DNA from: Methylobacterium sp. Leaf104
Lineage (GTDB): Bacteria; Pseudomonadota; Alphaproteobacteria; Rhizobiales; Beijerinckiaceae
DNA: 64,000 bases
Reading direction: 5' to 3'
Assembly: GCF_001422885.1 (NCBI RefSeq)
Contig: NZ_LMMZ01000003.1
Location: 102,927 to 166,926, forward strand
Part shown: piece after piece, positions 8,405 to 16,861 of the stretch
How the letters are laid out: every line of letters starts with the position of its first letter
Position numbering within the stretch: position 1 is the first letter of the stretch
Made by a program: the position numbers and the translations under genes
Notes under the pieces: generated by a model
The model's input: the letters and a program-made list of their open reading frames with translations, nothing else
What the model was told of the DNA's origin: nothing
Database searches by the model: none

Positions 8405-9178
8405 ATGAGCCGCGTCGCCACGCCCCTCCCGCGCCGGACCGCCGGCCTGTGCCTTGCCCTGCTCCTCGCGGGCGGCGTCCTGGCGGCGGGTGCGACCCGG
8501 GTCCGGGCCGGTGAGCGTACCCCGGTGGTGATCGAGCTCTACACCAGCCAGGGCTGCGCCTCCTGTCAGCCGGCATCGCGGGTACTCGCCGAGTTCGCCC
8601 GCGAGCCCGGGATCATCGCCCTGACGTTCCCGATCACCTACTGGGACTATCTCGGCTGGAAAGATGTCTACGCCCAGCCCGCCTTCACGGCGCGGCAGCG
8701 GGCTTACGCGTCCCTGCGCGGCGAGCGGCAGGTCTTCACGCCGCAGGCCATCGTCAACGGCGAGCCCTCGATGATCCGCTCGGACCGCAACTCCCTGGAG
8801 CGGGCCCTGCGTCGCGCCCGGGCGGGCAGCCCGGTCCAGGTCCCGGTCCGGAGCTGGGAGGAGGGCGACCGGATCTGCATCGACGTCGCCGCGAGCTCCG
8901 TGGCGGACGCCAAGGCCGAGCTCTGGCTGCTGCCGGTGATGCGCCGCCGCCGGATCGCCATCGGCGGTGGCGAGAACAAGGGCCAGGTCTTCGATTACAT
9001 CAACGTCGTGCGGGGGATGCACCGGATCGGTCCTTGGACGGGACATGCATCCCATTTCGAGGTGCCGCGGCACGCGGCCCAGGTCGCCGACGCCGATTCC
9101 TACGTGGTCGTCCTGCAGGGCGGCAGCGAGGGACGCCCCACCCGCATCCTCGGCGCCGCGAAGGGGCCGGGCTTCTGA
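8405..9178 (+). CDS. DUF1223 secreted thioredoxin-fold protein
   Basis: 257 residues. A twin-Arg-containing signal sequence (residues 1-35) is followed by VVIELYTSQGCASCQPAS, the DUF1223 opening with a CxxC pair, and by VFTPQAIVNG. The fold is thioredoxin-like and probably periplasmic; DUF1223 proteins are widespread in alphaproteobacteria without an assigned function. I chose ATG 8405 over 8378 because it clears the lpxXL stop (8400) and starts at the signal peptide. A strong hairpin follows. Confidence 0.75.
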   Translation: MSRVATPLPRRTAGLCLALLLAGGVLAAGATRVRAGERTPVVIELYTSQGCASCQPASRVLAEFAREPGIIALTFPITYWDYLGWKDVYAQPAFTARQRAYASLRGERQVFTPQAIVNGEPSMIRSDRNSLERALRRARAGSPVQVPVRSWEEGDRICIDVAASSVADAKAELWLLPVMRRRRIAIGGGENKGQVFDYINVVRGMHRIGPWTGHASHFEVPRHAAQVADADSYVVVLQGGSEGRPTRILGAAKGPGF

Positions 9179-9200
9179 GGCTCTCCGTCCGGTGCCGCAG

Positions 9201-9231
9201 AGCCCCGGGATCGCTCCCGGGGCTCCGTTTG
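9201..9231 (+). terminator. Hairpin after the DUF1223 gene
   Basis: Perfect 9-bp stem (9201-9209 with 9216-9224), 6-nt loop, followed by CCGTTTG. It separates the lipid A operon region from the convergent porin gene. Confidence 0.6.
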
Positions 9232-9293
9232 ACTGAGCGGCCAGTCTGATCGGGCTGGGGATGCTCAGGCCAAAGGCGGGTTCGGCCGACGGA

Positions 9294-10169
9294 TCAGTAC
9301 GTGCCGAACTTGTAGTTGAGTCCGGCGCGGACAACGGCGAAGTCGTCGGAGCGCCGGCTGGTGTACCCCGTCGCGGCTGCATAACCCGTGCCGGAGACGC
9401 TGTACTGGGCTCCGGTGGAGTTCGAGTAGGCGAACACGCCGTTGGTGCTGTTGCGGTCGAGGCTGACATAGAGTCCCTCGACCTTCACGGTCACCGCGGA
9501 GGACTTGAAGAAGTTCAGGAACGAGTCCGTGGGCAGGGCGTACTCGATGCCGCCGCCGGCGGCCCAGCCGGTGCGGAACGTGTCGCTGGTGCTGTTGGGT
9601 AGGCCGAAGCTGGAGCCGCCCCCGCCGCCATAGGCGAAGCCGCCGGTGCCGTAGACCAGGGTGCGATCGAAGGCGTAGCCGAGGCGGCCGCGCACGGTGC
9701 CGAAGTAATCGAGGTTCGACAGGCCGTTCGGGTTGACGAAGGTGAGGTCGGCATTGGGCGTGCCGACGAAGGACGCCGTGTTCCGATTGGTGCCGAAGCC
9801 GAGATACTGCGCATCCGCCTCGACGCCGACGACGAAGCCGGATCCCGGGGTGAATTGATAGTTGTAGCCGATCTGGCCACCGCCGGTGAAGCCGTCGTTG
9901 GCGTTGCGGTTGCTGAAGGCGACGAGGCCCGGCGCGGCGCCGTTGGCGATGATGCCGGAAGCGGCCGTGGTGCCGATGACGGTGGCGCCGCTGCTGCTAT
10001 TGGCATCGAAGCCGTAGCCGGCGTTCAGACCCGCGTAGAAACCGGTCCAGGTGAAGACCGGGACCGCCGTGAAGACGGGCGGCGCCACGCGGCGCGGAAG
10101 GTCGGCGGCGGAAGCCGATCCGGCGAGCAGCGCGGCCATCGGGCCGGCCAGAAGTAGGGTCTTGGTCAT
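9294..10169 (-). CDS. Outer-membrane beta-barrel protein (Omp25/31-like family)
   Basis: 291 residues. A signal peptide ends ...GSASA-ADLP; then VFTWTGFYAGLNAGYGFD, the hallmark of rhizobial/Brucella Omp25/Omp31-type 8-strand barrels, alternating strands, and a C-terminal GLNYKFGTY ending in an aromatic residue as needed for BAM insertion. ATG at 10169 is preceded by GAGGA. A palindrome (10183-10196) lies in the predicted 5' leader. The paralog and any ligand cannot be named from sequence. Confidence 0.85.
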   Translation of the reverse strand: MTKTLLLAGPMAALLAGSASAADLPRRVAPPVFTAVPVFTWTGFYAGLNAGYGFDANSSSGATVIGTTAASGIIANGAAPGLVAFSNRNANDGFTGGGQIGYNYQFTPGSGFVVGVEADAQYLGFGTNRNTASFVGTPNADLTFVNPNGLSNLDYFGTVRGRLGYAFDRTLVYGTGGFAYGGGGGSSFGLPNSTSDTFRTGWAAGGGIEYALPTDSFLNFFKSSAVTVKVEGLYVSLDRNSTNGVFAYSNSTGAQYSVSGTGYAAATGYTSRRSDDFAVVRAGLNYKFGTY

Positions 10170-10549
10170 GAGATCCTCGTTGTCTCCCACGGGAGATCGC
10201 GAGCCCGGACGATGGGTCCGATCCGCCGGCCGACGCAGGTCGTCCGTCCCGGACGGCACATGCAGGCGACCGGACGGCATCGGGATAGGCCGATTCGATC
10301 GCCGCGTGCGTGCGCCGGCAAACGCGGAGCGCGGTGATCGAACGGTCCCCAGAATGCGGGACTCGGAAGCGGGTTCGGAGCATCGGCCCGTCGGGGCGGC
10401 TGCAAGTCCGTGGCCGGTGCGACCACGGCCCGACTATGCGTGGGAAATTTGCCCACGTCAATCCGACAACTAAGATCGGCGTGCGCCCGCACACGATGGG
10501 CGGACGCACGCCGAGCGAAGTCAGACCCGATCGGGCCGTTGGGGCCGGC
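10170..10549. promoter_or_regulatory. Porin upstream region with two inverted repeats
   Basis: 380 bp without a supported gene. It holds the porin promoter (minus strand). Two inverted repeats stand out: a 6-bp-arm palindrome with a 2-nt centre at 10183-10196, 13 nt before the porin ATG, and 6-bp arms around a 7-nt AT-rich centre at 10439-10457. Both look like operator or leader-hairpin candidates. I see no confident -35/-10. Confidence 0.4.
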
Positions 10550-11845
10550 TCAGGCGACCCATTCGCCGGCCCGCATCACCGGGACCGCCCGGCCCTCGGC
10601 GGAGAGACCGTCGACGTCGATCCGGTCCGATCCGATCATCCAGTCGATGTGGATCAGGCTGCGGTTGGCCCCGCGCGCCGCGAGGTCGTCCTCGCTGAAG
10701 TCCACGCCGCCGTTGCGGAAGCACTTGCTGTAGGCCTGACCCAGGGCGATGTGGCTCGCGGCGTTCTCGTCGTAGAGGGTGTTGTAGAACAGGAGGCCCG
10801 AGGCGGAGATCGCCGAGGAGGCCGGCACCAGGGCGACCTCCCCGAGGCGGCGCGCGCCCTCGTCGGTCTCCAGCACCTTGGCGAGCACGTCGCCGCCGGT
10901 GCGGGCGGTGGCCTCGACGATGCGCCCCCCCTCGAAGCGCACCTTGATGCCGTCGATCAGGGTGCCCTGGTAGGAGAGCGGCTTGGTGCTGGTGACGGTG
11001 CCGTCCACCCGGTCCTTGTGGGGGGTGGTGAACACCTCCTCGGTGGGGATGTTGGCGTTGCAGACGATGCCGCTGCGCGAGGCCGAGGCGCCGCCGCACC
11101 ATTCGTGGTCGTCGGCGAGGCCCACCGTGAGATCGGTGCCGGGCCCGAAGAAGCGCAGGGCCGCGAAGCGATGGGTGTTGAGCGCCGTCATCCGGGCATG
11201 CAGGGCGGCGTTGTGCGCCTCCCAGGCCGCCACCGGATCGGGGCCGTCGACTCGCGAGGCCGCGAAGATCGCATCCCACAGGCGTGACACCGCCTCGGCC
11301 TCCGGCAGATCCGGGAACACCGTGCGCGCCCAGGGTGCCGTCGCCGCCGAGACGATCGTCCAGTTGGTGGAGAAGTTCGCGATGAGTTCGAGGGCCGGCA
11401 CGTAGGCCTTGGACCGGGCCCGGTTGGCACGGGCCACCTTGGCCGAATCCTGGCCGGCGAGGAGGGAGGGATCGTCGCCCGCGATGGCGAGGCGGGCCGC
11501 GCCGTTGCGGTAGGCCTCGGCCATGCCGCTGTAGAGCCAGCCGGGGGCGGTGTCGAAGGCCGCGTCGGGGGCGTAGGCGAACCGCGCCAGGGTCGCGGCG
11601 TCGTCCGCGTAGAAGGTGGTCACCAGGGAAGCGCCGGCCTTGTAGGCCTGTTCGGTGATCAGCCGGGCCAGCGGCACCGTCTCGAGCGGGGCGGTGATCA
11701 CGAGTTCCTGGCCGGGCTGGAGGCCCAGGCCGACCTTCACGGCGACCTCGGCCAGGCGCTGCAGGCGCTCGGCATGCTGAGATCCCAGCGGATGCGCATC
11801 CCCGGTCGGTGTGGACCCTGCGGTTGTCTGCGCGATCCCGTCCAT
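10550..11845 (-). CDS. M29-family (thermophilic type) metallo-aminopeptidase
   Basis: 431 residues of the AmpS/AmpT (peptidase M29) family. Metal-ligand regions are visible in order: NANIPTEEVFTTP (Glu), RFEGGRIVEA (Glu), LLFYNTLYDENAASHIALG (Tyr, Glu, His) and IHIDWMIGS (His, Asp). It is a cytosolic dinuclear-metal exopeptidase releasing N-terminal residues. Length fits the family (about 410-430). GGGAGA lies 5 nt before the ATG. Monocistronic. Confidence 0.87.
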   Translation of the reverse strand: MDGIAQTTAGSTPTGDAHPLGSQHAERLQRLAEVAVKVGLGLQPGQELVITAPLETVPLARLITEQAYKAGASLVTTFYADDAATLARFAYAPDAAFDTAPGWLYSGMAEAYRNGAARLAIAGDDPSLLAGQDSAKVARANRARSKAYVPALELIANFSTNWTIVSAATAPWARTVFPDLPEAEAVSRLWDAIFAASRVDGPDPVAAWEAHNAALHARMTALNTHRFAALRFFGPGTDLTVGLADDHEWCGGASASRSGIVCNANIPTEEVFTTPHKDRVDGTVTSTKPLSYQGTLIDGIKVRFEGGRIVEATARTGGDVLAKVLETDEGARRLGEVALVPASSAISASGLLFYNTLYDENAASHIALGQAYSKCFRNGGVDFSEDDLAARGANRSLIHIDWMIGSDRIDVDGLSAEGRAVPVMRAGEWVA

Positions 11846-11953
11846 GCCTGTCTCCCGATGCTGCCTTCAGCGACGTGCGCTCAAGATCAGGTCTCGGGAC
11901 GGCAGGTCAACCCTCGGTGGGCGCGGGCCGGACGGGTCGGCCGTGGCGGCGGG

Positions 11954-12247
11954 TCAGGCGGCGCGGGACCAGGTGATCTCGCCGAGGTTCTCGCGGAAAG
12001 CGAAGCGCAGGAGATGGTCGGAAACCACGTTCTCCAGCCGCGTCAGGGCAGCCGGATCGGGGGTCGCGACCCGCATCAGAAGGGCGTCGGGACCGGCCTC
12101 GAAGGTGCAGACCCGGTCCTCGCCGAAGGGCACGCGGCCAGCATCCTCGGTGGCTTCCACCGGGAACTTGTGGCTCCAATGGCGGCAGAGCTGCTTGAGG
12201 TAGCGGCTTGCCTCGGCCGTCGGGACTCTCGCCTGGGAAGTCGGCAT
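11954..12247 (-). CDS. DUF2218 domain protein
   Basis: 97 residues covering the whole DUF2218 domain: RYLKQLCRHWSHKFPVE at the N-terminus and a CTFEAGPDALLMRV core. DUF2218 proteins are small cytosolic proteins with no assigned biochemistry, sometimes found near iron or siderophore genes. ATG 12247 is taken because the domain starts about 15 residues later and longer frames add unrelated sequence. A 15-nt palindrome sits 47-61 bp upstream. Confidence 0.75.
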   Translation of the reverse strand: MPTSQARVPTAEASRYLKQLCRHWSHKFPVEATEDAGRVPFGEDRVCTFEAGPDALLMRVATPDPAALTRLENVVSDHLLRFAFRENLGEITWSRAA

Positions 12248-12293
12248 CGAACGTGTCTCCTGCTCGGTCTTCGATCGCGACGTATGATCTGCT

Positions 12294-12308
12294 CTCTCTT
12301 TAAGAGAG
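12294..12308. promoter_or_regulatory. 15-nt palindrome upstream of the DUF2218 gene
   Basis: CTCTCTTTAAGAGAG is a perfect palindrome around a central T. It lies 47-61 nt before the DUF2218 start, where an operator overlapping the promoter would be expected. No regulator is identified. Confidence 0.35.
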
Positions 12309-12481
12309 GCCGGAAGGGTTAAGACCAGGCTAACCGACCGCACTGCAACCAACCGTCCGTCGTGGTCTCGCAACCTCTTCCGCCCGCAGCGGCGCCGATT
12401 TATGGCGCATTGCCGTCCACAATCTGGCAAGGCTTTGTGCGCCGCACAACATCAATCCATGCGATCCACATGCGGTTCCGG

Positions 12482-13966
12482 CTAAAATTTTGTTGAGCCT
12501 TCCAAAAAGCCGGACGACACCGGCCCGGGCGCGACCTCCACCCGCGGAGCCTCATCCGAAAGGACCTTGCCGGGGTTCAGGATGTTGCCCGGGTCGAGGG
12601 CGGCCTTGAGGCTGCGCATCAGGTCGAGGGCGACGGGGTCGGCGTAGCGCGCCAGTTCCGCGCGCTTGCGCAGGCCGACGCCGTGCTCGGCCGCGATCGA
12701 GCCATCGAGCGCCGCGACGATGTCGTGGACGATCCGGTTGAAGCGCTCCCAGGCGGCCAGGAAGGCGGCGGGGTCCATGCCCGGGGGCTGGCTCAGGTTG
12801 AAGTGGATGTTGCCGTCGCCGAAATGGCCGAAGGCGCAGACGCGCAGCCCGGGCATCTCCGCCTCGCAGGCCTGCGTCGCCCGCGCGAGGAACGCGGGCA
12901 GGCGGGAAAGCGGCACCGAGACGTCGTGCTTGATCGAGGCGCCTTCGGCCTTCTGCACCTCCGACAGGCTCTCGCGCAGGTCCCAGAAGGCGTTCGCCTG
13001 CGCTTCGCTCGCCGCCAGGGCGGCGGCGTCGAGAAGCCCCTGGTCCTGGGCCCGGGCGAGGAGCACCTCCATCAACGCGCCGGCATCCTCGCCGGGTCGG
13101 TGGGTCGAGAGCTCCACCAGGGCGTAGGCCGCGTGCGACCCGGCCAGCGGCCGGCGCGCCCCGGCCCGGTGGCGCAGGACGATCTCCAGGCCGAAGGGCG
13201 CGATGTACTCGAAGGCGGTCAGGGCCGGGCCGGCCTCGGCCCGCAGGCTTCGGAACAGGGCGAGGGCGGCCTCCGCCGAGGTGAGTCCGACGAAGGCCAC
13301 GGATCGCGAGATCGGCCGGGGGTAGAGCTTCAGCACCGCCGCCGTGATCAGGCCGAGCGTTCCTTCCGAGCCGAGGAATAGGTGCTTGAGGTCGTAGCCG
13401 GCATTGTCCTTGCGCAGTCCCTTCAGCCCGTTCCAGATCCGGCCGTCGGCCAGCACCACCTCGAGGCCGAGGACTAGGTCGCGGGCATTGCCGTAGGCGA
13501 GCACCGCCGTGCCGCCCGCGTTGGTGGAGAGATTGCCGCCGATCCGGCACGATCCTTCCGAGGCCAGCGAGAGCGGAAACAGCATCCCGGCGGCCGAAGC
13601 GGCCGCCTGCACGTCGGCCAGCACCATTCCGGCCTCAACGGTGATGCTGGCATTGACGGGATCGAGCGCGCGCAGCCGGTTCAGCCGCGCCAGGGAAAGG
13701 ACGATGCCCCCCTGCGGCAGGCCGCCCCCGACATGGCCGGTATTCCCACCCTGGGCCACCACGGGCACCCCCGCCTCGGCGCAGGCGCGCACCACGAAGG
13801 CGACCGCCTCCGTGTCTGCGGGCCGCACCACCGCCAGGGCATGGCCGCGCTGCAGGCCGCGGGTCTCGGCGAGGTAGGGCGCGAGGTCGGCCGGGTCCGT
13901 CAGGACGTGGTCGGCGCCGAGATGCGCGGCGAGTTGCGCCAGCAGGCGGGAAGGGTCGGTCACCAC
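12482..13966 (-). CDS. FAD-linked oxidase, GlcD/D-2-hydroxyacid dehydrogenase family
   Basis: 494 residues. The N-terminal FAD_binding_4 (PCMH) domain reads VVAQGGNTGHVGGGLPQGG; the C-terminal FAD-oxidase C domain ends in EHGVGLRKRAEL and DPGNILNPGKVL. This matches D-lactate or D-2-hydroxyglutarate dehydrogenases, flavoproteins that oxidise a D-2-hydroxyacid; substrate is not resolved. The GTG at 13966 is followed by a second GTG, and either may be the start. Single-gene context gives no help. Confidence 0.82.
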   Translation of the reverse strand: MVTDPSRLLAQLAAHLGADHVLTDPADLAPYLAETRGLQRGHALAVVRPADTEAVAFVVRACAEAGVPVVAQGGNTGHVGGGLPQGGIVLSLARLNRLRALDPVNASITVEAGMVLADVQAAASAAGMLFPLSLASEGSCRIGGNLSTNAGGTAVLAYGNARDLVLGLEVVLADGRIWNGLKGLRKDNAGYDLKHLFLGSEGTLGLITAAVLKLYPRPISRSVAFVGLTSAEAALALFRSLRAEAGPALTAFEYIAPFGLEIVLRHRAGARRPLAGSHAAYALVELSTHRPGEDAGALMEVLLARAQDQGLLDAAALAASEAQANAFWDLRESLSEVQKAEGASIKHDVSVPLSRLPAFLARATQACEAEMPGLRVCAFGHFGDGNIHFNLSQPPGMDPAAFLAAWERFNRIVHDIVAALDGSIAAEHGVGLRKRAELARYADPVALDLMRSLKAALDPGNILNPGKVLSDEAPRVEVAPGPVSSGFLEGSTKF

Positions 13967-14110
13967 GGGTCTCGCAACGGCAGGCCGCGGGCGGCGGCGG
14001 GATGGCGCGGCCGGGCCTCACGCCTATGATAGGGATGGCGCGGCGTCCTGTGCAGGGCGAGCGACGGGGCGCCGCGCCGCATCGGCCGAGAGACGAGGTT
14101 GGAGAGACCC

Positions 14111-14809
14111 ATGCTGTCCGTGATCCCGAACCCGCCCCGCACCGCCTTGCCGATCGTCGGCAGCGACGATTTCTTCCCGGTCCGGCGGGTCTACTGCGTC
14201 GGCCGCAACTACGCCGCGCACGCCCGCGAGATGGGCAAGGATCCCGACCGCGAGCCGCCGTTCTTCTTCATGAAGCCCGCCGACACCCTGCAGATCGTGA
14301 CCGGCGACGCGGCGCTCGACCATCCCTATCCACCGCGCACCGAGAACTACCATTTCGAGGTCGAGCTGGTGGCGGCTCTCGGGCTGGGCGGCCGCGACAT
14401 CCCCGAGGCCTCCGCCCTGGACCACGTCTACGGCTACGCCGTCGGCCTCGACATGACCCGGCGCGACGTGCAGGACGAGGCCAAGCGCCTGGCGCGGCCC
14501 TGGGACCTCGCCAAGTCCGCCGACGCCTCGGCGCCGATCGGGCCGCTCCATCCGGCCTCGGCCATCGGCCATCCGGTGCGGGGCGCCATCACCCTGGCGG
14601 TGGATGCGGCCGAGCGGCAGCGCGGCGATCTCTCCGAGATGATCTGGTCGATCCCCGAGCAGGTCGCGCTCCTGTCGACCTATTTCGAGCTGCATCCGGG
14701 CGACCTCATCTTCACCGGCACGCCCTCGGGCGTCGGCGGGGTCCGGCGCGGGGAGACGATGACGGCCGCCATCGACGGACTTGGCGCCATCCGCCTGCGC
14801 GTCGTCTGA
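14111..14809 (+). CDS. Fumarylacetoacetate hydrolase (FAH) family protein
   Basis: 232 residues. Typical FAH core: VYCVGRNYAAHAREMG, PFFFMKP, NYHFEVELVAALG (metal-binding acidic pair), YGYAVGLDMTRRD and DLIFTGTPSGVG. Members are Mg-dependent hydrolases, decarboxylases or fumarylpyruvate hydrolases; the short length favours a fumarylpyruvate-hydrolase or YcgM-like protein. ATG 14111 has GGAGAG directly upstream, so it is preferred over the in-frame TTG at 14099. The next gene starts 5 bp after the stop. Confidence 0.83.
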   Translation: MLSVIPNPPRTALPIVGSDDFFPVRRVYCVGRNYAAHAREMGKDPDREPPFFFMKPADTLQIVTGDAALDHPYPPRTENYHFEVELVAALGLGGRDIPEASALDHVYGYAVGLDMTRRDVQDEAKRLARPWDLAKSADASAPIGPLHPASAIGHPVRGAITLAVDAAERQRGDLSEMIWSIPEQVALLSTYFELHPGDLIFTGTPSGVGGVRRGETMTAAIDGLGAIRLRVV

Positions 14810-14814
14810 GCCGC

Positions 14815-15291
14815 ATGCTCCTCCAGAAGCCCTGGATGCGGCGCCTGATCCACTACGGCGCCCTGGCCACGCGCGGCATGACGCTGGGCGTTCGGGGTGT
14901 CGCCATCGACGGGGAGGGGCGGGTCTGCCTCGTGCGCCACACCTACGTGCCGGGCTGGCACCTGCCGGGGGGCGGCATCGAGGCGGGCGAGAGCGCGGTG
15001 ACGGCGATGGTCCGGGAGTTCCGCGAGGAGGCCGAGATCGTGGTCGATCCCGGCCGTCCGATGCGGCTGCACGGATTCTACCACAACCTCTCGGCGGTCG
15101 GCCGCGACCACGTCGCCCTCTACGTGGCCGCCGGCTTCTCGGTGCTGGCCCCGAAGCGCCCCGACCGCGAGATCGCGGCCTGCGGCTTCTTCCCCCTGGA
15201 TGCGCTGCCGGCCGAAACCACCGCCGCCACCCGGGCTCGCCTGCGCGAGATCCGCGAGGGCCTGGCCCCGCCCGCGCAGTGGCAGCCGTGA
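14815..15291 (+). CDS. NUDIX hydrolase
   Basis: 158 residues. The Nudix box runs from GGIEAGE through REFREEAEI (residues about 52-75); the catalytic REFREE core is present, but the Gly that normally follows EE is Glu. It should cleave a nucleoside-diphosphate-linked substrate; identity unknown. It is 5 bp after the FAH gene and probably co-transcribed. Confidence 0.8.
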   Translation: MLLQKPWMRRLIHYGALATRGMTLGVRGVAIDGEGRVCLVRHTYVPGWHLPGGGIEAGESAVTAMVREFREEAEIVVDPGRPMRLHGFYHNLSAVGRDHVALYVAAGFSVLAPKRPDREIAACGFFPLDALPAETTAATRARLREIREGLAPPAQWQP

Positions 15292-15294
15292 GCA

Positions 15295-15322
15295 GCCGGC
15301 ATGACGCCGGCATGACGCCGGC
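15295..15322. repeat. 11-bp tandem repeat upstream of tRNA-Gly
   Basis: GCCGGCATGAC is present twice, followed by a third GCCGGC. The three GCCGGC palindromes are therefore spaced exactly 11 bp apart, about one helical turn, between the NUDIX gene and the tRNA promoter region. Confidence 0.6.
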
Positions 15323-15356
15323 AAACGGTCCCGGTCTTCCGCGCTTGGATTCAGCG

Positions 15357-15386
15357 CTTGCAACGCCCGGCGGAATGGTGTTTAGA
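15357..15386 (+). promoter_or_regulatory. Possible tRNA-Gly promoter
   Basis: CTTGCAA at 15357-15363 as -35 and TTTAGA at 15381-15386 as -10, with a spacer of about 17 nt, 54 nt before the first tRNA. The match is partial; the location supports it. Confidence 0.35.
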
Positions 15387-15439
15387 GACGCCGTCCGGGA
15401 CCGCCGGCGGGTCCTTTCCCATCAGCGGCGCGGTTGTGA

Positions 15440-15514
15440 GCGGGTGTAGCTCAGGGGTAGAGCACAACCTTGCCAAGGTTGGGGTCGAGGGTTCGAATCC
15501 CTTCGCCCGCTCCA
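15440..15514 (+). tRNA. tRNA-Gly (GCC), copy 1
   Basis: 75 nt including an encoded 3' CCA. The 7-bp acceptor stem pairs GCGGGTG with CGCCCGC (one G-T pair), the T arm has GGTTCGAATCC, the anticodon loop is TTGCCAA giving GCC, and the discriminator base is T as in bacterial tRNA-Gly. Confidence 0.96.
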
Positions 15515-15542
15515 ATTTACCGAACGAGACGACCGGAGCGAC

Positions 15543-15564
15543 AGCCGCTGAGAGGCGGCTTTTT
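15543..15564 (+). terminator. Intrinsic terminator after tRNA-Gly copy 1
   Basis: 6-bp stem (AGCCGC at 15543 with GCGGCT ending at 15560), 6-nt loop, then a run of T. Confidence 0.8.
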
Positions 15565-15624
15565 GCTTCGTTGAGACGACGAACCGTCCCGGCGCGAGGG
15601 TTCCCTCGGCCATGACGGGTGTGA

Positions 15625-15699
15625 GCGGGTGTAGCTCAGGGGTAGAGCACAACCTTGCCAAGGTTGGGGTCGAGGGTTCGAATCCCTTCGCCCGCTCCA
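15625..15699 (+). tRNA. tRNA-Gly (GCC), copy 2
   Basis: Identical over all 75 nt to the copy at 15440; the identity extends a few bases upstream (GTGA). It arose by local duplication and each copy has its own unrelated terminator. Confidence 0.96.
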
Positions 15700-15728
15700 A
15701 ATTTCCCAACCACGACCAACCGACCCAG

Positions 15729-15747
15729 CGCCCTTCGGGGCGTTTTT
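15729..15747 (+). terminator. Intrinsic terminator after tRNA-Gly copy 2
   Basis: CGCCC-TTCG-GGGCG hairpin with a UUCG tetraloop followed by TTTTT, a textbook intrinsic terminator. It may also limit read-through toward the convergent AraC-type gene. Confidence 0.88.
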
Positions 15748-15752
15748 GCGTT

Positions 15753-16775
15753 TCAGAGCCGTGGGTTGTCGGCGGCCGTGCAAGGCGTTCCGAAATCCGC
15801 GAGACGGCCGGCCCGGTAGGCCGCGGGGGTCACCGCGAAGCGGCGGCGGAAGTGCCGACGCAGGCTCGCGGCCGTGGCGAAGCCCGCCGCCTCGGCGATG
15901 GCCTGGAGAGACTCGTCCGCCTGATCCAGCAGGTCCCGGGCGCGGGCGAGCCGCAGGTCGAGGAGCCAGCGGGCCGGCGTCGTGCCGGTGGCGGCGAAGA
16001 AGCGGCGCAGCAGCGTCCGCGCGCTCATGCCGGCGCGGTCGGCGAGGTGGGCGACCGGCCAGTCACGGGCCGGCTCCGCCCGCATCGCGTCGAGCAGCGG
16101 GCCGATCCGCGCCGCCTCGTGGAGCGCCGGGACCGCCCCCGCGACGACCTGGGCTTGGCTGCCGTCGCGGTGCGGCGGGACGACGAGGCGCCGGGCGACG
16201 GCGTTGGCGGCGGCCGGCCCGAAATCGCGGCGCACGGGGTGCAGGCAGAGGTCGATCCCGGCGGCCGAGCCGGCGGAGGTCAAGATCGCACCCTCGTCCA
16301 CGTAGAGCACGCCGGGGGTGAAGCGGATGCCGGGATGGCGCGCCGCCAGCGCCGCGGCATGGCGCCAATGGGTGGTGGCGCGGCGCCCCTCCAGGAGACC
16401 CGTCGCGGCGAGGACGAAGACGCCGGAGCAGATCGACAGGATGCGCGCTCCGCGGGCGCCGGCCCGGCGCAAGGCGGCGCAGAGGGGCTCGGGCACCGGC
16501 ATCTCCGCGCCGCGCCAGCCCGGCACCACGATGGTGCCGGCCCGATCCAGGAGATCGAGGCCGCCATCGGCGAGGAGGCGCACCCCGCCCTCGGCCCGCA
16601 TCGGACCGGGATCGACCGCGGCCACGGCGAAGCGGTACCAGTCCGGTCCCATTTCGGGCCGCGCCAGCCCGAAGATCTCCACGGCGACGCCGAACTCGAA
16701 GGTGCAGAGACCGTCGTAGGCCAGCACCACCACGAGACGGTCGGCGGGGGAGAGGCGAGCCTGCGGCTTTGGCAT
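15753..16775 (-). CDS. GlxA/FtrA-type AraC-family transcriptional regulator
   Basis: 340 residues. The N-terminal DJ-1/PfpI-like domain has the Cys nucleophile elbow ILSICSGVFVLAATGLL (about residue 120) and a TTHWRHAA motif. The C-terminal AraC double HTH contains MSARTLLRRFFAATGTTPARW and AIAEAAGFATAASLRRHFRR. This layout defines FtrA/GlxA regulators. ATG 16775 is preferred over an in-frame TTG at 16796. It is divergent from the rhodanese gene with an 86-bp gap, so that gene is the likely target. Confidence 0.86.
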   Translation of the reverse strand: MPKPQARLSPADRLVVVLAYDGLCTFEFGVAVEIFGLARPEMGPDWYRFAVAAVDPGPMRAEGGVRLLADGGLDLLDRAGTIVVPGWRGAEMPVPEPLCAALRRAGARGARILSICSGVFVLAATGLLEGRRATTHWRHAAALAARHPGIRFTPGVLYVDEGAILTSAGSAAGIDLCLHPVRRDFGPAAANAVARRLVVPPHRDGSQAQVVAGAVPALHEAARIGPLLDAMRAEPARDWPVAHLADRAGMSARTLLRRFFAATGTTPARWLLDLRLARARDLLDQADESLQAIAEAAGFATAASLRRHFRRRFAVTPAAYRAGRLADFGTPCTAADNPRL

Positions 16776-16861
16776 GATCGCGACGCTAACTGGCAATCCG
16801 GGTCACCGCCAAGTCCCGCGCCCGCTGCTAGGTCTGTCCGACCCCGAGACGGAGACCGACG

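Noticed and set aside
10310..11287. Plus-strand frame of 325 codons over the aminopeptidase gene
   Set aside because: Antisense to a confidently identified M29 peptidase; no motif.
15440..15699. Integrated element at the tandem tRNA-Gly genes
   Set aside because: Both tRNAs are complete with their own terminators, no integrase and no extra partial tRNA repeat is seen in the flanks.
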